Of a DNA stretch of 64,000 nt, positions 52,126-63,932 are shown piece after piece. Made by a program: the position numbers and the translations under genes. Below the pieces are notes generated by a model that was not told the origin of the DNA, did no database searches, and worked only from the letters and a program-made list of their open reading frames with translations. This DNA comes from Vitellaria paradoxa (taxonomy: Eukaryota > Streptophyta > Magnoliopsida > Ericales > Sapotaceae). How positions within the stretch are numbered: the first letter of the stretch is position 1; every line of letters starts with the position of its first letter. The DNA lies in the NCBI GenBank assembly GCA_019916065.1, contig CM034237.1, positions 21,163,752-21,227,751 on the forward strand, in the 5' to 3' direction.

Positions 52126-55100
52126 CTTCACAGAATTGATAAGGCATATTAAAATGCAATGGCACGTATACCAGATTTCATCTAAGAAAATAATAAACGG
52201 GACTGAAGAAAATTGCTACCTATTGGGGAGTTGAACTGTATCATGATCGTTGACGGCAACATCATCAATACCTCTTTCCTTCAGAACCTGAGAGCAGGAT
52301 CAGCAATGCCATCAAGCTATAAGATCAATCCTCCAGCAAACTATTAAAGAGAGGGAGGAGTTGGGGGGATGGATTTAGTACATAATGACAGGTAGAAACA
52401 TAATCTGCAAACTGTCTTATGATTTCAAAAACCATACATTGAGGCGTGAATAAAAAATGAAGGATACCTGGAACCCACTTTAGTGACTTTCCTTTCAATT
52501 TACTCAACCCCTCGGACTCAAGGTCAAAATTCAATTTGGTCCTTCCGTCAAGGATTGTTAAATAAATTTGACGAAAAAAGTCGTGTATACATCTTGGGCA
52601 ATGGACATGTTAACATTTTTTGTCATGGAACTTGACAGATTGGCCAAATTGAAACTTGACCATAAGTGTAAAAAGTTTCACCATTACAATTGAGAGCAGA
52701 GGACTAATGTGAGATTTAGTTTTAAGTTGCAAAATGTAATTTACCCAAAAAATGAAATAAGCCCCTGTATGTGAAAAATAACTCAATTTCAGAAATGCAG
52801 AAATTTCAGACTCAATATCATATTAGCATAACAGGGAAATAGCAATTACCATTTCCCGAGGTCGAGCGCCACCAAATACACTGCTCCTGCATCAATTATA
52901 GATATCACAAGCAATTGGTTAAAATAATAATAATATGTACATATATATTCCTAGAAAGGAATGTGAATCACAAAGGAAAACAACATAAGACAAAGTAGAA
53001 TGAAGACAGACTAAAAACAAAGATGCACCATAATGCAATTTGTCAAAACCAGCCTTCATTTTTGGAAGAAAGCTTTGTTGTACTTTGGCAATTACAAGAG
53101 CCAGTTGCACTAATCAAAAGAAGATAAATGCAAGTTGGATCTAATATTTTCTGGCCTGACGAAATCATTAAAAACCAGATTTATATAGGCTAATCTAAGC
53201 AGGGTAACTGATTAAACCAGCCCACATAATCTAAACCAAACGAGCAATTACAATTCTTGATCAATTCACAGAATACAAGCTAAGGCCACTTCAGTAAGGT
53301 CGACCATGAATCAACTCCAGTAGATCACTTTCAAACATATTAATGCTTTGTTTGGGAGTTTAAGAGAGAAAAGAAAGAAAAGAGAGGGGTGAAGGGGACA
53401 AACCAGCCACATAATCTAAACCAAACAAGTAATTACCATTCTTAATCAATTCACAGATTACAAGCTAAGGCCACTTTAGCATGGTCGATCAATGAATCAA
53501 CTCCAATAGATCGCTTTCAAACATATTAATACTGTGTTTGGGAGTTTAAGTGAGAGAAGAAAAACAAAAGGGGGGTGAAGGGGGGGAATCAGTAATCAGA
53601 GATGAGAAAAGAAGTGATGAAAATATTTAGTTTGTTTGTTTTTTTCGTCTGATTGAGAATTTAGGAGAGAAAAATAATGATTTTCTTTCTCCTTGTGAAG
53701 TCATAAGAAATAAATGGAAAAGAAAGCTGTAACACTCCGAACTTTAATTTCCATAATTTTAATTAAATTAGGCTAATTTGGAATGTAATTTGGCATATTT
53801 TTGGACCTATTGAATTTATGTATTTGGGCCAAATTTTGGGCTAAGGGCCGTATTAAAATTTTTATTTGGACCCAAGCTTTGGATCCAACTCATTAAAAAA
53901 CATGACCCAATTTGGAACCAAATTGAACCTTGACCTGACCCAATTTCATTGAGTGTATAGTCCACATCATCTCACACTTGGTTTTGGTGTTGATCCTTAC
54001 ACTTGTCCACACCCTTGCATGGCCACCACCTGTGACCCATATGCACGTCACTTGTCCTACCTATGGCATTACCAGCCCCCACACTAGGTGGGTGGGTGTT
54101 TAAGAGTGAGGAAGACATTTTGAAACCTGGGATTCAAAGAGAAAGAGTTACGTGAAGATAAAGAAGAGGAATAGAGATGAAGGGGGACTTGCTGTTCTAA
54201 ATTTGGCTTGCTGGGTGTCTTCACATTTGATTATAGTAGGATGATAAATCAACTTTTGATGGGACATAACTAAACACATCCCCTTGGACTGTTGGTTGAA
54301 GAGATCCATTCCCCTCAAATAAAATCAGAATGTTTTCCGTATTCATCAAAAAAAAAAAAAAAAAAAAAAAAAGAATGCTTTATGTAAAATTTACCATTCG
54401 AACTCCAATCTTTGGTAAGGATCCGGACACTATCAGATTTCGTCCAGACATGGGGTTATGTCTTGCTTGTTTCTTTGTCATTTCCTAATTTGAGTTTGAT
54501 GTAACCGTTCATATGGTGTTTTATTGAGTATGTTAGATATTTAACCATCGTCTTACCTAAAAACTTCAACTTTTAAAGAGGAATTAACTTTAATATTTAT
54601 ATTATTTTATATACTCTCAACACACCTCCTCACGTGTAGTTTGACTAAAATTTTTTAACAAGACCAATGCAACAACTAACTATCAAGTGACAGTAAAATC
54701 TAAACTAAAGACTTTTTTGCCTACTCTTATACCATGTTAAATTGCTAACCACATCTCATTCGAAAGTTTAAACTTTTAAGAAGGGAAGCAACTTTAATAT
54801 TTATATTATTTTTTTATACTCTCAACAGAGTATAAATTTGAACATATACAGGTACATTGGTCATTACTTGTTTATTTGATTCGAGATTTGAAAATGGAAT
54901 GACATGGATGTTATGGTATATATTGTTATTTTCTATATATGGTTCTTGGAATTTAGTTAATAATTAAATATAATAATGGAAATGAACTATAATATTTGAA
55001 ATTGTGATTAGGAATTAAAAATTTAGGAATTTATTGAGGATTAATGGAAAGGGTTTATATATGCATTATTTGAAATATACTTAGGAATTTGGGACTGAAA

Positions 55101-58100
55101 TTGGTATCATGGACATTTGGATTGGAAATGTTTAAATGTATAACCGGACTTGGGCCCAAATAATTTATATTGAATAAAACAGGCATTGGGAACTTATCAA
55201 TACTTGGGTTGAAAGAACAACTTTGTGACTTCGCCACTCACCTTATGTCGGTTGCAACAATTTTAGATGTTCCAAACCCACAGTGATGACCAAAATATGC
55301 CCTATTAACTATGGCAGACTTGTGATTTATACCATAATACAGTAATTCCCAAAGGTTGGGGTAGTGAAGTTTGAATGGTGGTTATAACGGAATACATTTC
55401 TTGCTCGATTGATACGATGCTTATTATGTTTATTTGTGGATATTTTCCTACTTAGCGGATGATATCCATTGATTATTGGAATTAATTATTATTCAAGCAT
55501 GCCATACTATGCTTAATTGCTATGCTTATTTCTATCTCAATGGTTTTATATTACTCGGTTGATATGTTTTAGATTGCATAACCTGTTATATCTCATCACC
55601 ACAATTGGTATGCTCATGGCATATGGGCACCAAGGGGTCTTGACTACTAGACTTAATAGTTCACCCCTGATGCTTTTGTTGGAATATCTTGGCTCTGTTT
55701 GTGAGTTTAGATGAAAAAAGAAAAGAAAAGAAAAGAAAAGAAAACTTAGTTAGGAGAGAAGAGAAAAGAAGAGAAATGATAATATTTTCTTTCTACTTGT
55801 TTGTGAGTTTATGAAAGAAAGGATAATAACTTTCTTTCTCTTTGGTTGTGAGTTGAGAAGAAATGGAAGGAAAAGAAAGGATGGATTGTTATTTTACCAT
55901 AAAATCCTTTGAGAAGTTGGAGTGTAATCAATTTATTTAACCTTAGCACATATTTGTAATTTAGTTTTTATTATTCTTTATTTTTATGGACAAATATGTC
56001 ATTTTGAAAATTTCATTAATTCATTTTTCTCCTCTCCATTTCTGACCACTTTTGGAATGATGAAAATTTTAAATTTTAACACTCACTTTTCTTTCCATTT
56101 CTTCCCATTTGTTTTCTTCTCTCTCCTAAAAAATTCACAAACAAGCTATTGATTCTAAATCTTTTCTTTTATCTTTTTTTCTTTCCATTTCACTCCATCC
56201 AAACAGATTGTTAGGGAAACGGAGATTGCCCACTTTATTAATTGATTCGCCCACCGGACCAAATTGTTGTATCACTAGACTAGTCCCTTGATTTTGATAC
56301 AGTTGCTACTCTCTTACCCTTAATTATGATATATATAACTTGGATGATCTTCAACCTAATTTTATTTATTATGATATCAGTGGAAAATTATCTATTTTGA
56401 TTAGGTTGAAAGAACGGATATAGAGAGCTCTCTTTTCTTTCTATTTCTATTCTTTTTCTTCCCACATAAAACTCACATGCAAAAAATATATTCTCACATC
56501 CTTTTTTTCCCCTCTTCTTTTCTTTCTATTTCACCCAATCCAAACGGGATGTAAAGCAACAGCATGCTGCCCAGTTCATGTGAGAGGGGGGGAGTCAATT
56601 AATTTCATGCACTTTCATCTATGATTTGTGGGCATGAAAGCAAGTGCTACACTTTGAGATGAACATATAAAGTCAAAGATAGCAACTCCCAGCACTTAGG
56701 TGAGAATATAGTAACACATATTAGTTTGTTCTCATGCTGCGTACATGTTTGATGTTAGTATAACCAAATGGCATGATTGACATATCACTTGACACCAATT
56801 GAAACGAATACAAGCATTTGGGTAGTACTTTTTTCTCTTCCAATTTAGGGGGCGTTTGGCAGTGCAAATTTTAGCATTTTTTAGCAATTTTTAGTCAAAA
56901 ATTGCTAATTGTAATTTTTGGTATGTTTGGTGGAATAAAGTGTAATTTTTAGCAATTTTTTACAACTTTCGGTTTTTGGTAAACTTTTTACTGTAGCATA
57001 GCAGAAAAGTGGTAACTTTTTGTGTCTTTGATAAGCCTTTTTCTGTAGCAAAGCAGAAAAGTGGCAACTTTTGTGTGTTTGATAAAATTTTTTGTGGAAC
57101 AAATTATTGTAGCAGAGAAGAAAAGTGGGAAAATTTGTGGTTCCACCAAACACGTACTTTTTTGCCTTTTTTTGAGCCTCCAAACGGGCTTTTAATAGAT
57201 TAAAATCACAAGTTACAACAAAATTCAAAACACAAGTCACCTCACTTTTAATTTGTCACCCATGAACAAAGGTTGCTGCACCAAAATCCAAGGGAAGTGA
57301 CGGAATTGCAGCACATAACTTCTCCTCCTACTAACTACTTCACATACGTCGTCCTATACAAATAAGTCTAATAGTACACAAAGGGACTACTTGAAGGTGC
57401 CAACTAGATTAGCTAGTAAAGTCTCCTTTTTGACATATTTACAAAATATCGACCCTTCTCACTAATAATGCTACTACAGAACCCATTACAATATTAGAGG
57501 TTGATAAGGTTTGGCCTCATCCTTTCCTGCTGACAATTTGATTGATTTTAATATATCTTTTTAAAGAAGACAATTATAAGATAGAAAAAAGAAAGGGAAA
57601 AACTTCAATCGCCATTGCCAAGTTATGTGGCACAATTAAAATCATTATGTGAGTATCTATATGATAAAAATCAATGTAACTTAAGGGTGAAAATGAACCG
57701 AAACATTCGCAAGCTACTCGATCTCGGCTCGAAAAAAGCTTGGCTCGAGCTCGATTCGTGAGTTAAACGAGCTTGAACCGAGCTTGGTTTTTGGCTTGTT
57801 TTGGATTCGAGCTCAAGCTCGAGCCTAGCTCGAGCCCAGAGAAGCTCGGCTCGAAAACTTGCGAGTAAGCTCGGTTAGAATAATATATATTTTTTTAATA
57901 ATATTTTTATTATATCTTTTAAATATATTATATTTTAAATCAAAACAACGTCGTTTTAGTTTAATCAAGCTATTCGCGAGCCTAATCGAGCCTAAATTCT
58001 TTTTTATCGAGCCGAGCTCGAGCGCTCGGCCTATATAAAAGATCGAATCGAGCTCAAGCTCGAGCTCAGTATAAAAACCTCGAGCTGAGCTCGAGCATAT

Positions 58101-60454
58101 TAAAGCTCGGCTCGGCTCGTTTTCACCCCTAATGTAACTACAGATTGTCAAACCAGAATTATGACTCGAGGTATGTAAAAAAATTCAAAGAGTTATAATC
58201 AATCATGAATCTCATAAAACAATACAAAGCAACGATACAAGCCAAACCCAGCCCTTCTCCAAACCAAAATATGCTATTAAAATCTTGTAAATAATTGACT
58301 CTCGACAACCACAAGCTTTTAGCTTGAGCAGCATCATTGACAACACCCATTAAGAGAATTGTAGGGTTGAAACCTCAAGTAGGACACAAATTGTGCTTAT
58401 TTCTTCCATTACTCACAGTGTGGGCTACACATAAGCAGTTGGGAGCATAATAAAGCACAGTTGTTTTGTTGCTCTAAACTCACTATTGATTGTCAGGCAA
58501 TACTTGTATTTTCTATGTTCTATTCAATTTAACATGTCCCTGTTAGTTTTCATGCAGCATAATAAGTTGGATGAACAAAATTATGCGAACAGACAAGAAA
58601 AATCTCCAACAAAAGTAAACAGATTTTGAAAAAAATCACTGATGGAGATCATTTAATGGAATTTGTTAACAGCAAAACACTAGTTACTAACCGTTCTCTT
58701 TCAATGTTCCCTTCCAATTGTTCAAAAGGCTGAGACCGTGGCTTTAAATTCAATCTTGGGCGTTCAACTGCCTGATTCCCACTGTCAGATCCAGATAACC
58801 CAGCCTTTGTGGGATTTGCATTTCCATAGGATTCAGTAACATTTTCTGAATGATCAAAATTGTGTGGCTGCCGGTACCCCTACATTAAGGAGATTATGGA
58901 AATTAAGAGTGAACAAGCAATTGTCTTACGGAATATCCCAAAATGAATCATATGCAAGACATATTGGCATGGTCTACCTGACTATAGTCAACATGTGATT
59001 CCAAACTCTCCAATGGCTTGGATCTTGGAAGCAGCTTTAACTTGGGACGTTCTGACTGTTCTGAAGGCACTGGTGATTGCAACTCTGATCTAGCAAATTT
59101 TGCATCATGATGAGCTGGTTCAACCGCATCAACATAACTTTGAGGATTACTCTCTACAGCATCAGGGAACATAGGAGACCGAGCACGCTCATAGGTTGGC
59201 AACTCACTGCCACCACTAGGAATCCCATCATCAACTATCAAACTCCTTTCAGCATGCCTTACCAACATTGCATCATGATACTCCACACCAACTGCCACAT
59301 CCATTGAATGGTAGCTGCTTTTACCATAAAAACCATCCCCCCTGGAGCGGAATTCACTCTCTACAGCAGTATTTCTAATGACCTCAACATCTGCCTGATG
59401 ATGGATTGGTTGCTTAGATTGCCATCTCCCTGAAGAGACCTTATCAAGAGCACTGGCATGAACTAACTTAGAGGCAGCATTCGGACCAGACCATGCGGAA
59501 GGCAATGGCTCAATGTTGGCAACAGCCTCCTTCCTCTCTGCCCACGCATTTGGGTACATCGCAGAAGCAGCCTCCCCACCATTGCCACCCAAGTTTGGAG
59601 AATTGACGCCAACATGAGCTGCTTCCGTAAATCTCGCTGAATAAGAACTATTACCACCAAAGTTTTGAGAATTCCCTCCAACACGAGAGGATTCAGCAAC
59701 CCTCCCAGCATATGAGTTCGCACTAATACCAGACAACTGAGGCGGAGACGAAATCTGTCGACTAGACAATCTCCTAGTGGATGAATAATCAGGTTTCAGC
59801 TCTGTACGGACTGGCAATGCACGAGTCGTCTCATCACTGACCATCCGTCGTGGACCCAAACCACCATCTAAAGGCTTGCGCTCATCCTCATCGAAATTCC
59901 GGCCAATGTGCGTACTGGGACTCAGAAATGGGGTCTTATCATCAAAGTTTCTCACTGATCCAGCAGACCCAGGCCGTATCCGATGATCAGACCTCCCAAT
60001 AGGGTTTCCCCAGGAACTTTGGCGGTCAAAACCAGGGCGGTCCGAAGGCCTCACGATTCTGCCAAAAAAATACCGAAACTTTTAATGGGCTTCTACTATC
60101 AGATCTACTTTGAGCAATACAAAACCAAAAATACATCTTCTATGCACACGCATACAGACGCACATTTTGTGTTCAGATCGGAAGCATATTCGAATAAAAT
60201 CCGAAAGAAAAAGTGGATTTGAAATTAAAATCAGAAATTCAACATCAAATAGAAAATTCCCAATTCAGGTATCCGATAAAATAGATGGATGAGTAGAAAT
60301 ATAGTAGATTGCAATACCAGAGTGAGAGCGAAAAAAAAAATTGAACTTACACGCCGGGAGCAGAAGGGAGAGGAAGATCAGAAGGGATGGAACCGCCATG
60401 GAAGTCCTTGAGCGTCATGGTGGTGGAGCCTCCCGAAGCTTTCTTCTTCGACAT
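51630..60454 (-). CDS. eIF4B-like translation initiation factor-related protein (spliced, 6 exons)
   Basis: Exons 60454-60351, 60058-58978, 58879-58692, 52886-52850, 52287-52220 and 52125-51630 (104 + 1081 + 188 + 37 + 68 + 496 nt) give an exact 657-aa frame with GT-AG junctions. The N-terminus MSKKKASGGSTTMTLKDFHG followed by SIPSDLPLPSAPG and VRPSDRPGFDRQSSWGN, and the C-terminal block ERPRLNLKPRSQPFEQLEGN with FGGARPREM(V)LKERG, match the plant 'eukaryotic translation initiation factor-related' proteins. The RP.L.L.PRS and FGGARPRE.VL..RG motifs are shared with plant eIF4B. The remainder is Ser/Pro/Arg/Asn-rich and probably disordered. It ends MPFSRLMDPASRPQINGY. eIF4B promotes eIF4A helicase activity in cap-dependent initiation; this relative's exact function is not established. 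Confidence 0.9.
52220..52287 (-). CDS. eIF4B-like gene exon 5
   Basis: VLKERGIDDVAVNDHDTVQL to PN plus two bases, between the acceptor gctctcag and the donor gtagca. It completes the ...PREM-VLKERG motif with exon 4. Confidence 0.9.
52850..52886 (-). CDS. eIF4B-like gene exon 4 (37 nt)
   Basis: A very small exon, SSVFGGARPREM, between the acceptor ttgatgcag and the donor gtaatt. It carries the FGGARPRE motif and joins both neighbours in frame. Confidence 0.88.
53216..53590. repeat. Two-copy tandem duplication (~186-bp unit) in intron 3
   Basis: The unit 'accagcccacataatctaaacc ... tttgggagtttaagagagaa ... ggggtgaagggg' is present at about 53216-53401 and 53402-53590, with scattered substitutions. 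Confidence 0.88.
54350..54372. repeat. Poly(A) tract
   Basis: More than 20 consecutive A's after 'ttccgtattcatc'. It could be a retroposon tail, but no element upstream was recognised. Confidence 0.7.
56848..57191. mobile_element. MITE with internal triplication
   Basis: The left end GGGGGCGTTTGGCAG and right end CTCCAAACGGGCTT are imperfect inverted repeats, flanked by TTA (56845-56847 and 57192-57194). This fits the TWA-type target of PIF/Harbinger elements. Inside, a ~55-bp unit with 'gcagaaaagtgg.aactttt' occurs about three times. Confidence 0.6.
57682..58130. mobile_element. GAGCTCG-rich MITE with 9-bp target duplication
   Basis: The left end TAAGGGTGAAAATGAACCG and the right end CGAGCCGAGC-type repeat finishing TCGTTTTCACCCCT are inverted repeats. 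The element is flanked by a perfect AATGTAACT (57673-57681 and 58131-58139). The 9-bp duplication points to the Mutator superfamily. Its arms are dense in gagctcg/cgagctc motifs; the interior is AT-rich. The minus-strand frame at 57825-58151 is a translation of these repeats. Confidence 0.8.
58692..58879 (-). CDS. eIF4B-like gene exon 3
   Basis: GYRQPHNFDHSEN to FEQLEGNIERE plus two bases, between the acceptor taatgtag and the donor gttagt. It holds the RPRLNLKPRSQP motif. Confidence 0.92.
58978..60058 (-). CDS. eIF4B-like gene exon 2
   Basis: Opens after the acceptor ttttttggcag with IVRPSDRPGFDRQ and ends DYSQ before the donor gtagac. It is a 360-codon low-complexity exon with an internal repeat (AESSRVGGNSQNFGGNSSYS against TEAAHVGVNSPNLGGNGG). 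Confidence 0.93.
60351..60454 (-). CDS. eIF4B-like gene exon 1
   Basis: ATG at 60454, 34 codons plus two bases, ending SAPGV before the donor gtaagt. It contains TMTLKDFHGGSIPSDLPLPS, the leader conserved in plant eIF4B and relatives. Confidence 0.93.
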
Positions 60455-60473
60455 TCTCTCTCTTTACCCTCCC

Positions 60474-60474
<1 letters not shown>

Positions 60475-60518
<44 letters not shown>
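60475..60518. repeat. (CT)n microsatellite in the 5' UTR of the eIF4B-like gene
   Basis: About 21 CT units, (AG)n on the coding strand, begin about 20 bp upstream of the start codon and lie between it and the TATA box. Confidence 0.9.
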
Positions 60519-60522
<4 letters not shown>

Positions 60523-60688
60523 ATTTCTATATATGAATAGATATAGATATAAATTCACTATACCGTCTCTATATCTCCCTCGTAATCAAAATCTCTCTTC
60601 CCCTGGAAATCTAGCAGGGAAGAAACACCGAGAAGAGAGAAGAAAGCAAGGTTAGCGTTCGGCTCACGGGATCTCTTCTATACACATA

Positions 60689-60698
60689 CCATATAAAC
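60689..60698 (-). promoter_or_regulatory. TATA-like box of the eIF4B-like gene
   Basis: Minus-strand GTTTATATGG lies about 240 bp upstream of the ATG, followed about 35 bp on by a pyrimidine-rich 'cttgctttcttctctcttctc' that fits a plant transcription start. Confidence 0.45.
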
Positions 60699-60719
60699 GG
60701 ATCTACAATTATTTAATCC

Positions 60720-62574
60720 AAATATAAACGCAGACTGTTTGGATGGTTATTTTTTTTTTTAAATTGATATAAATACACCTGTAACAAAATTTTATTAAAA
60801 AGATAAATAAAAATAAAATTTTCTTTTCTGTTTTATGTTTTTTTAGCAGCCAAACACCCCTTACGTTTGTAACGCCCTCAAACTGCGTGGTTGTTAGAAT
60901 GACACTTGTATATTCTCCCCCCCTTCTTTTTTTTTTTTTTTAAGTGTAGTAATGCATTTGCTCTTGAAAAAAATGTTGAAAGACATTTAAAGTAAAAAAT
61001 ATATCTCCATTTAGGAATCACAACAGATTGAATCGGGCTCGAAAATTGTTTATAGTATTCTCGACTCTGCCAAGTGAAAAAATATCAGGACTGGAAAGAT
61101 ATTCAACCGATATTTTTAATTGACTATTATCTCTTAATCTATTAATTAGTTGGATACTTATCGAATAATTGAGTGCTCATAATCTTCAAATATAAAATGG
61201 TTAATTTTTTTAATACAATAATTTTATAAATAATTTTACATTTTGATAGACTAAAAAAATTATCTTTCAATAAAACTATTTAAATATTTTTTACTTAGTA
61301 AAATTTATTATATTACATTTATAAAAATAAAATTAAAAAATCTCAAATTTGATTTCATCTTACACCTCTATTATAATTAAATAAAAAAAGAAGAATCTGT
61401 GTTCATTCGTTATATCGAGAACTAAATTCTAAATCTAAAATAATTAATTTGGTATCAAAATATTGAGTTATTTGGTATTAATTAAATGAATTTCACTCTT
61501 TGAACACAATACATATAATTTAGTGTCCGAATTGATGGTATTATTTGCATAAATTCAGGTATTCAATAATTTAGACTAATAATTGATTAATTTAAATGAG
61601 TAATCAGGAAATATATGCTGAGTACCCAATAAATGGGTAAATGATGCGGGTAATTTGAGCGGTAAACGAGTACTACCCGTCAAGTATACTACATTTAATA
61701 CCACCGCACACGTACCTACAGCTATTTTATTTTTATAACTTAATCCGTCTCATTATCCATAAATTTTAAAAATAATCGCACTTATCGGATTAAGGTTGGA
61801 CAGGTACCTATCAGGAAGGGTTAAAATTGCCATTCATATCTCTAACTACTACTTTTCAATTAACTATTACAACTTCTCAATTAATGTGAACAAAGAATTT
61901 TTGTTCTGCAGCATGATTATCTCCTTTTTAAGGTTTATTGTCATTAATTTTTATAAATTGTTATAATAGTGTTGAATGCATTTTGTTTTTGAATTTTTTA
62001 ATTAATATTTTAAATAATAATAAATAGTACATTTTAGAATGTAAAAGAATAAAAATAAACCGTTTTTACTATTTTTTAATTATTTTTAGTATTAGAAAAT
62101 TATTCACTCGTAATATATCAAAATTTGAGGGATAAATATGAGATTGACATATGGCTTCATAAGAAGCCAATACAAGTTTTTTCTTTAATTCTGTTTTTTA
62201 TTTTTTATTTAGATATTAAATATTAATTTTACATTCAAAATCCCAGTTATTGGTGGATTGACACACATACAATGGTGCGCATGGGAAGTCTTCTCGTGCG
62301 CATGCCATGTGCTTTTGCAGTCTTATGCACTTGACTTTAGTTTAGTGCACATGACTAGCTAGGTTTGGATCTCGTGTAAATGCCTGAGCATGGCCCATGT
62401 GCACAACCAGACACTTGAAATGTTTTGGATGATTTATTTTACGTATTGATATAGTGGATCAAATTATAAATTGTTAATTATTATATGATGTTATAAGGTA
62501 TATGAGATTACTATCACTGATTGATATGTTGAGATAATGATAGTAGATAATAATGATAGCATATCATAAATTAG

Positions 62575-62605
<31 letters not shown>

Positions 62606-63738
62606 ATACTAATTTTGGGTGTAGAGGTATTAGAACTAAGGTGTATTAACTGTGGCAGAGCATGGCATAGGCCAAAAGGGCCCGTGCCCACCCTAAAAAT
62701 ATATATATATATTATTGCCTATTGTTTATTTTTTTATATCATTTTTAGTCGTGCCCACACAAAAAAAAAATAATATCAATTGTGCCCACTTAATAAAAAA
62801 AATTAAACCAATACCAATTGTGCCTACCCAATAAAAAATAAATTTTAACCAAATATACACCAATATAATTATACCAAAGCTACCCAATACAACTTAAAAA
62901 TGTCTAACCTACAACCTTTAATTTTTTTATCTTAACAGCAAGGAAAAAAAAATTCATTGACTGAGCTAACAAAAGCACGTTCTTTTTTATAACTTGCAAC
63001 AACATGGCATCTTAAGAAGAAAAATTTCAAGGCTTGAGTCTTTGACTCTTTTCCCTCTCTCTCCCAAAAATCATTTCATTCTCTCTCTCTTTAGTACTAG
63101 CCCCTCTTTCTCGCATTCAACAACATAACATAAGTCAAGGGCAAGCTCTTGTCTCTTTATTTCTCCCAAAGCTCCCATGAAAACCACTTGGATCACCCGC
63201 CATTGACAATTTGAAGCATTACAAATAGCAAGTAATAAATATTTCTCTCTCTCTCTCTCTCTCGCATGCACACACACATAGAGTGACATACATAGTACAA
63301 TGCTTACAATCAAAAGAAATGAACTGCTTTATATCAACTTACAAACTCCATTTTTGGGGTTTTGCATTTTAAAAATAAGATGACTTATTTATGTCACTTT
63401 TTTTAGTTATTATGATTTTTTGTTTTTGTTTGGTAACTTTTTTCCATTTTAGCCCTAATTATTATTATAATTTCTGATAATTAGCATTTGTAATGTGATA
63501 CAATATTGAAATGGACTTATGAATTACACCTTTAAGCTATTAGGTATGATGTAATTGGAATGACATCTTTTTTTTTTTTTTCCAAAATTGCTTGATTTTT
63601 TACTTTATTGTGTACTTATATTTGTTTTCTACTATAGTATCTTCTTCAATTTGTTAGTAATAAAATAGAAAAATAATTTGTCTTTTTAATTACAATGTGG
63701 GCGTATAAACACTCTCTCTTTACTAAATTTCTTAAATG
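60720..63738. other. AT-rich intergenic DNA
   Basis: No gene recognised. It contains (TA)n at 62574-62602, (CT)n at 63244-63263 and other homopolymer runs. The minus-strand frames at 63071-63313 and 63646-63914 match nothing known. Confidence 0.55.
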
Positions 63739-63754
63739 GTTATGGAAAAATACA

Positions 63755-63932
63755 AGGACGACCATTGGCGCACAACGGTAAGTTGCTCCACTAGTGAACT
63801 GTAGGTCACGAGTTCGAGGCGTGGAAATAACCTTGCAAAATGTAAAGGTAAGGCTACGTACAAATGCACACACCCTTCCCCTACCCCTACACTAGCTGGG
63901 GAGCGCTTGTGCACCGGGTGAATCCTTTTTTA
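63755..63932 (+). mobile_element. Au-type tRNA-derived SINE
   Basis: Contains an A-box-like TTGGCGCACAACGGTAAG and the B-box-like CACGAGTTCGAGGCG, then the 'ttgcaaaatgtaaaggtaaggct' and 'gagcgcttgtgcaccggg' blocks known from the Au SINE family of flowering plants (from memory), ending in a T run. It is flanked by GTTATGGAAAAATACA (63739-63754) and GTTATGGAAAATACA (63933-63947), a 15-16 bp duplication with one indel. Confidence 0.82.

Larger units (their letters stand above)
52887..58691 (-). other. eIF4B-like gene intron 3 (5805 bp)
   Basis: A long GT-AG intron between the LNLKPRS and FGGARPRE motifs. It contains a tandem duplication (53216-53590), an A24-type tract (about 54350-54372), a possible LTR-like start TGTAACACTCCGAAC at 53730 with no matching end found, and MITEs at 56848-57191 and 57682-58130. 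Confidence 0.85.

Noticed and set aside
51653..52139. Plus-strand frames of 140 and 74 aa
   Set aside because: Shadows of exon 6 of the eIF4B-like gene.
53730..55300. Second solo LTR in the eIF4B-like intron
   Set aside because: The start TGTAACACTCCGAAC looks LTR-like, but no matching CA end or flanking duplication was found.
57825..58151. 108-aa minus-strand protein
   Set aside because: A translation of GAGCTCG repeats within a MITE.
63755..63932. tRNA gene
   Set aside because: Pol III boxes are present, but no cloverleaf or acceptor stem fits. The extended body and target duplication identify a SINE; the same reasoning applies at 41346-41473.
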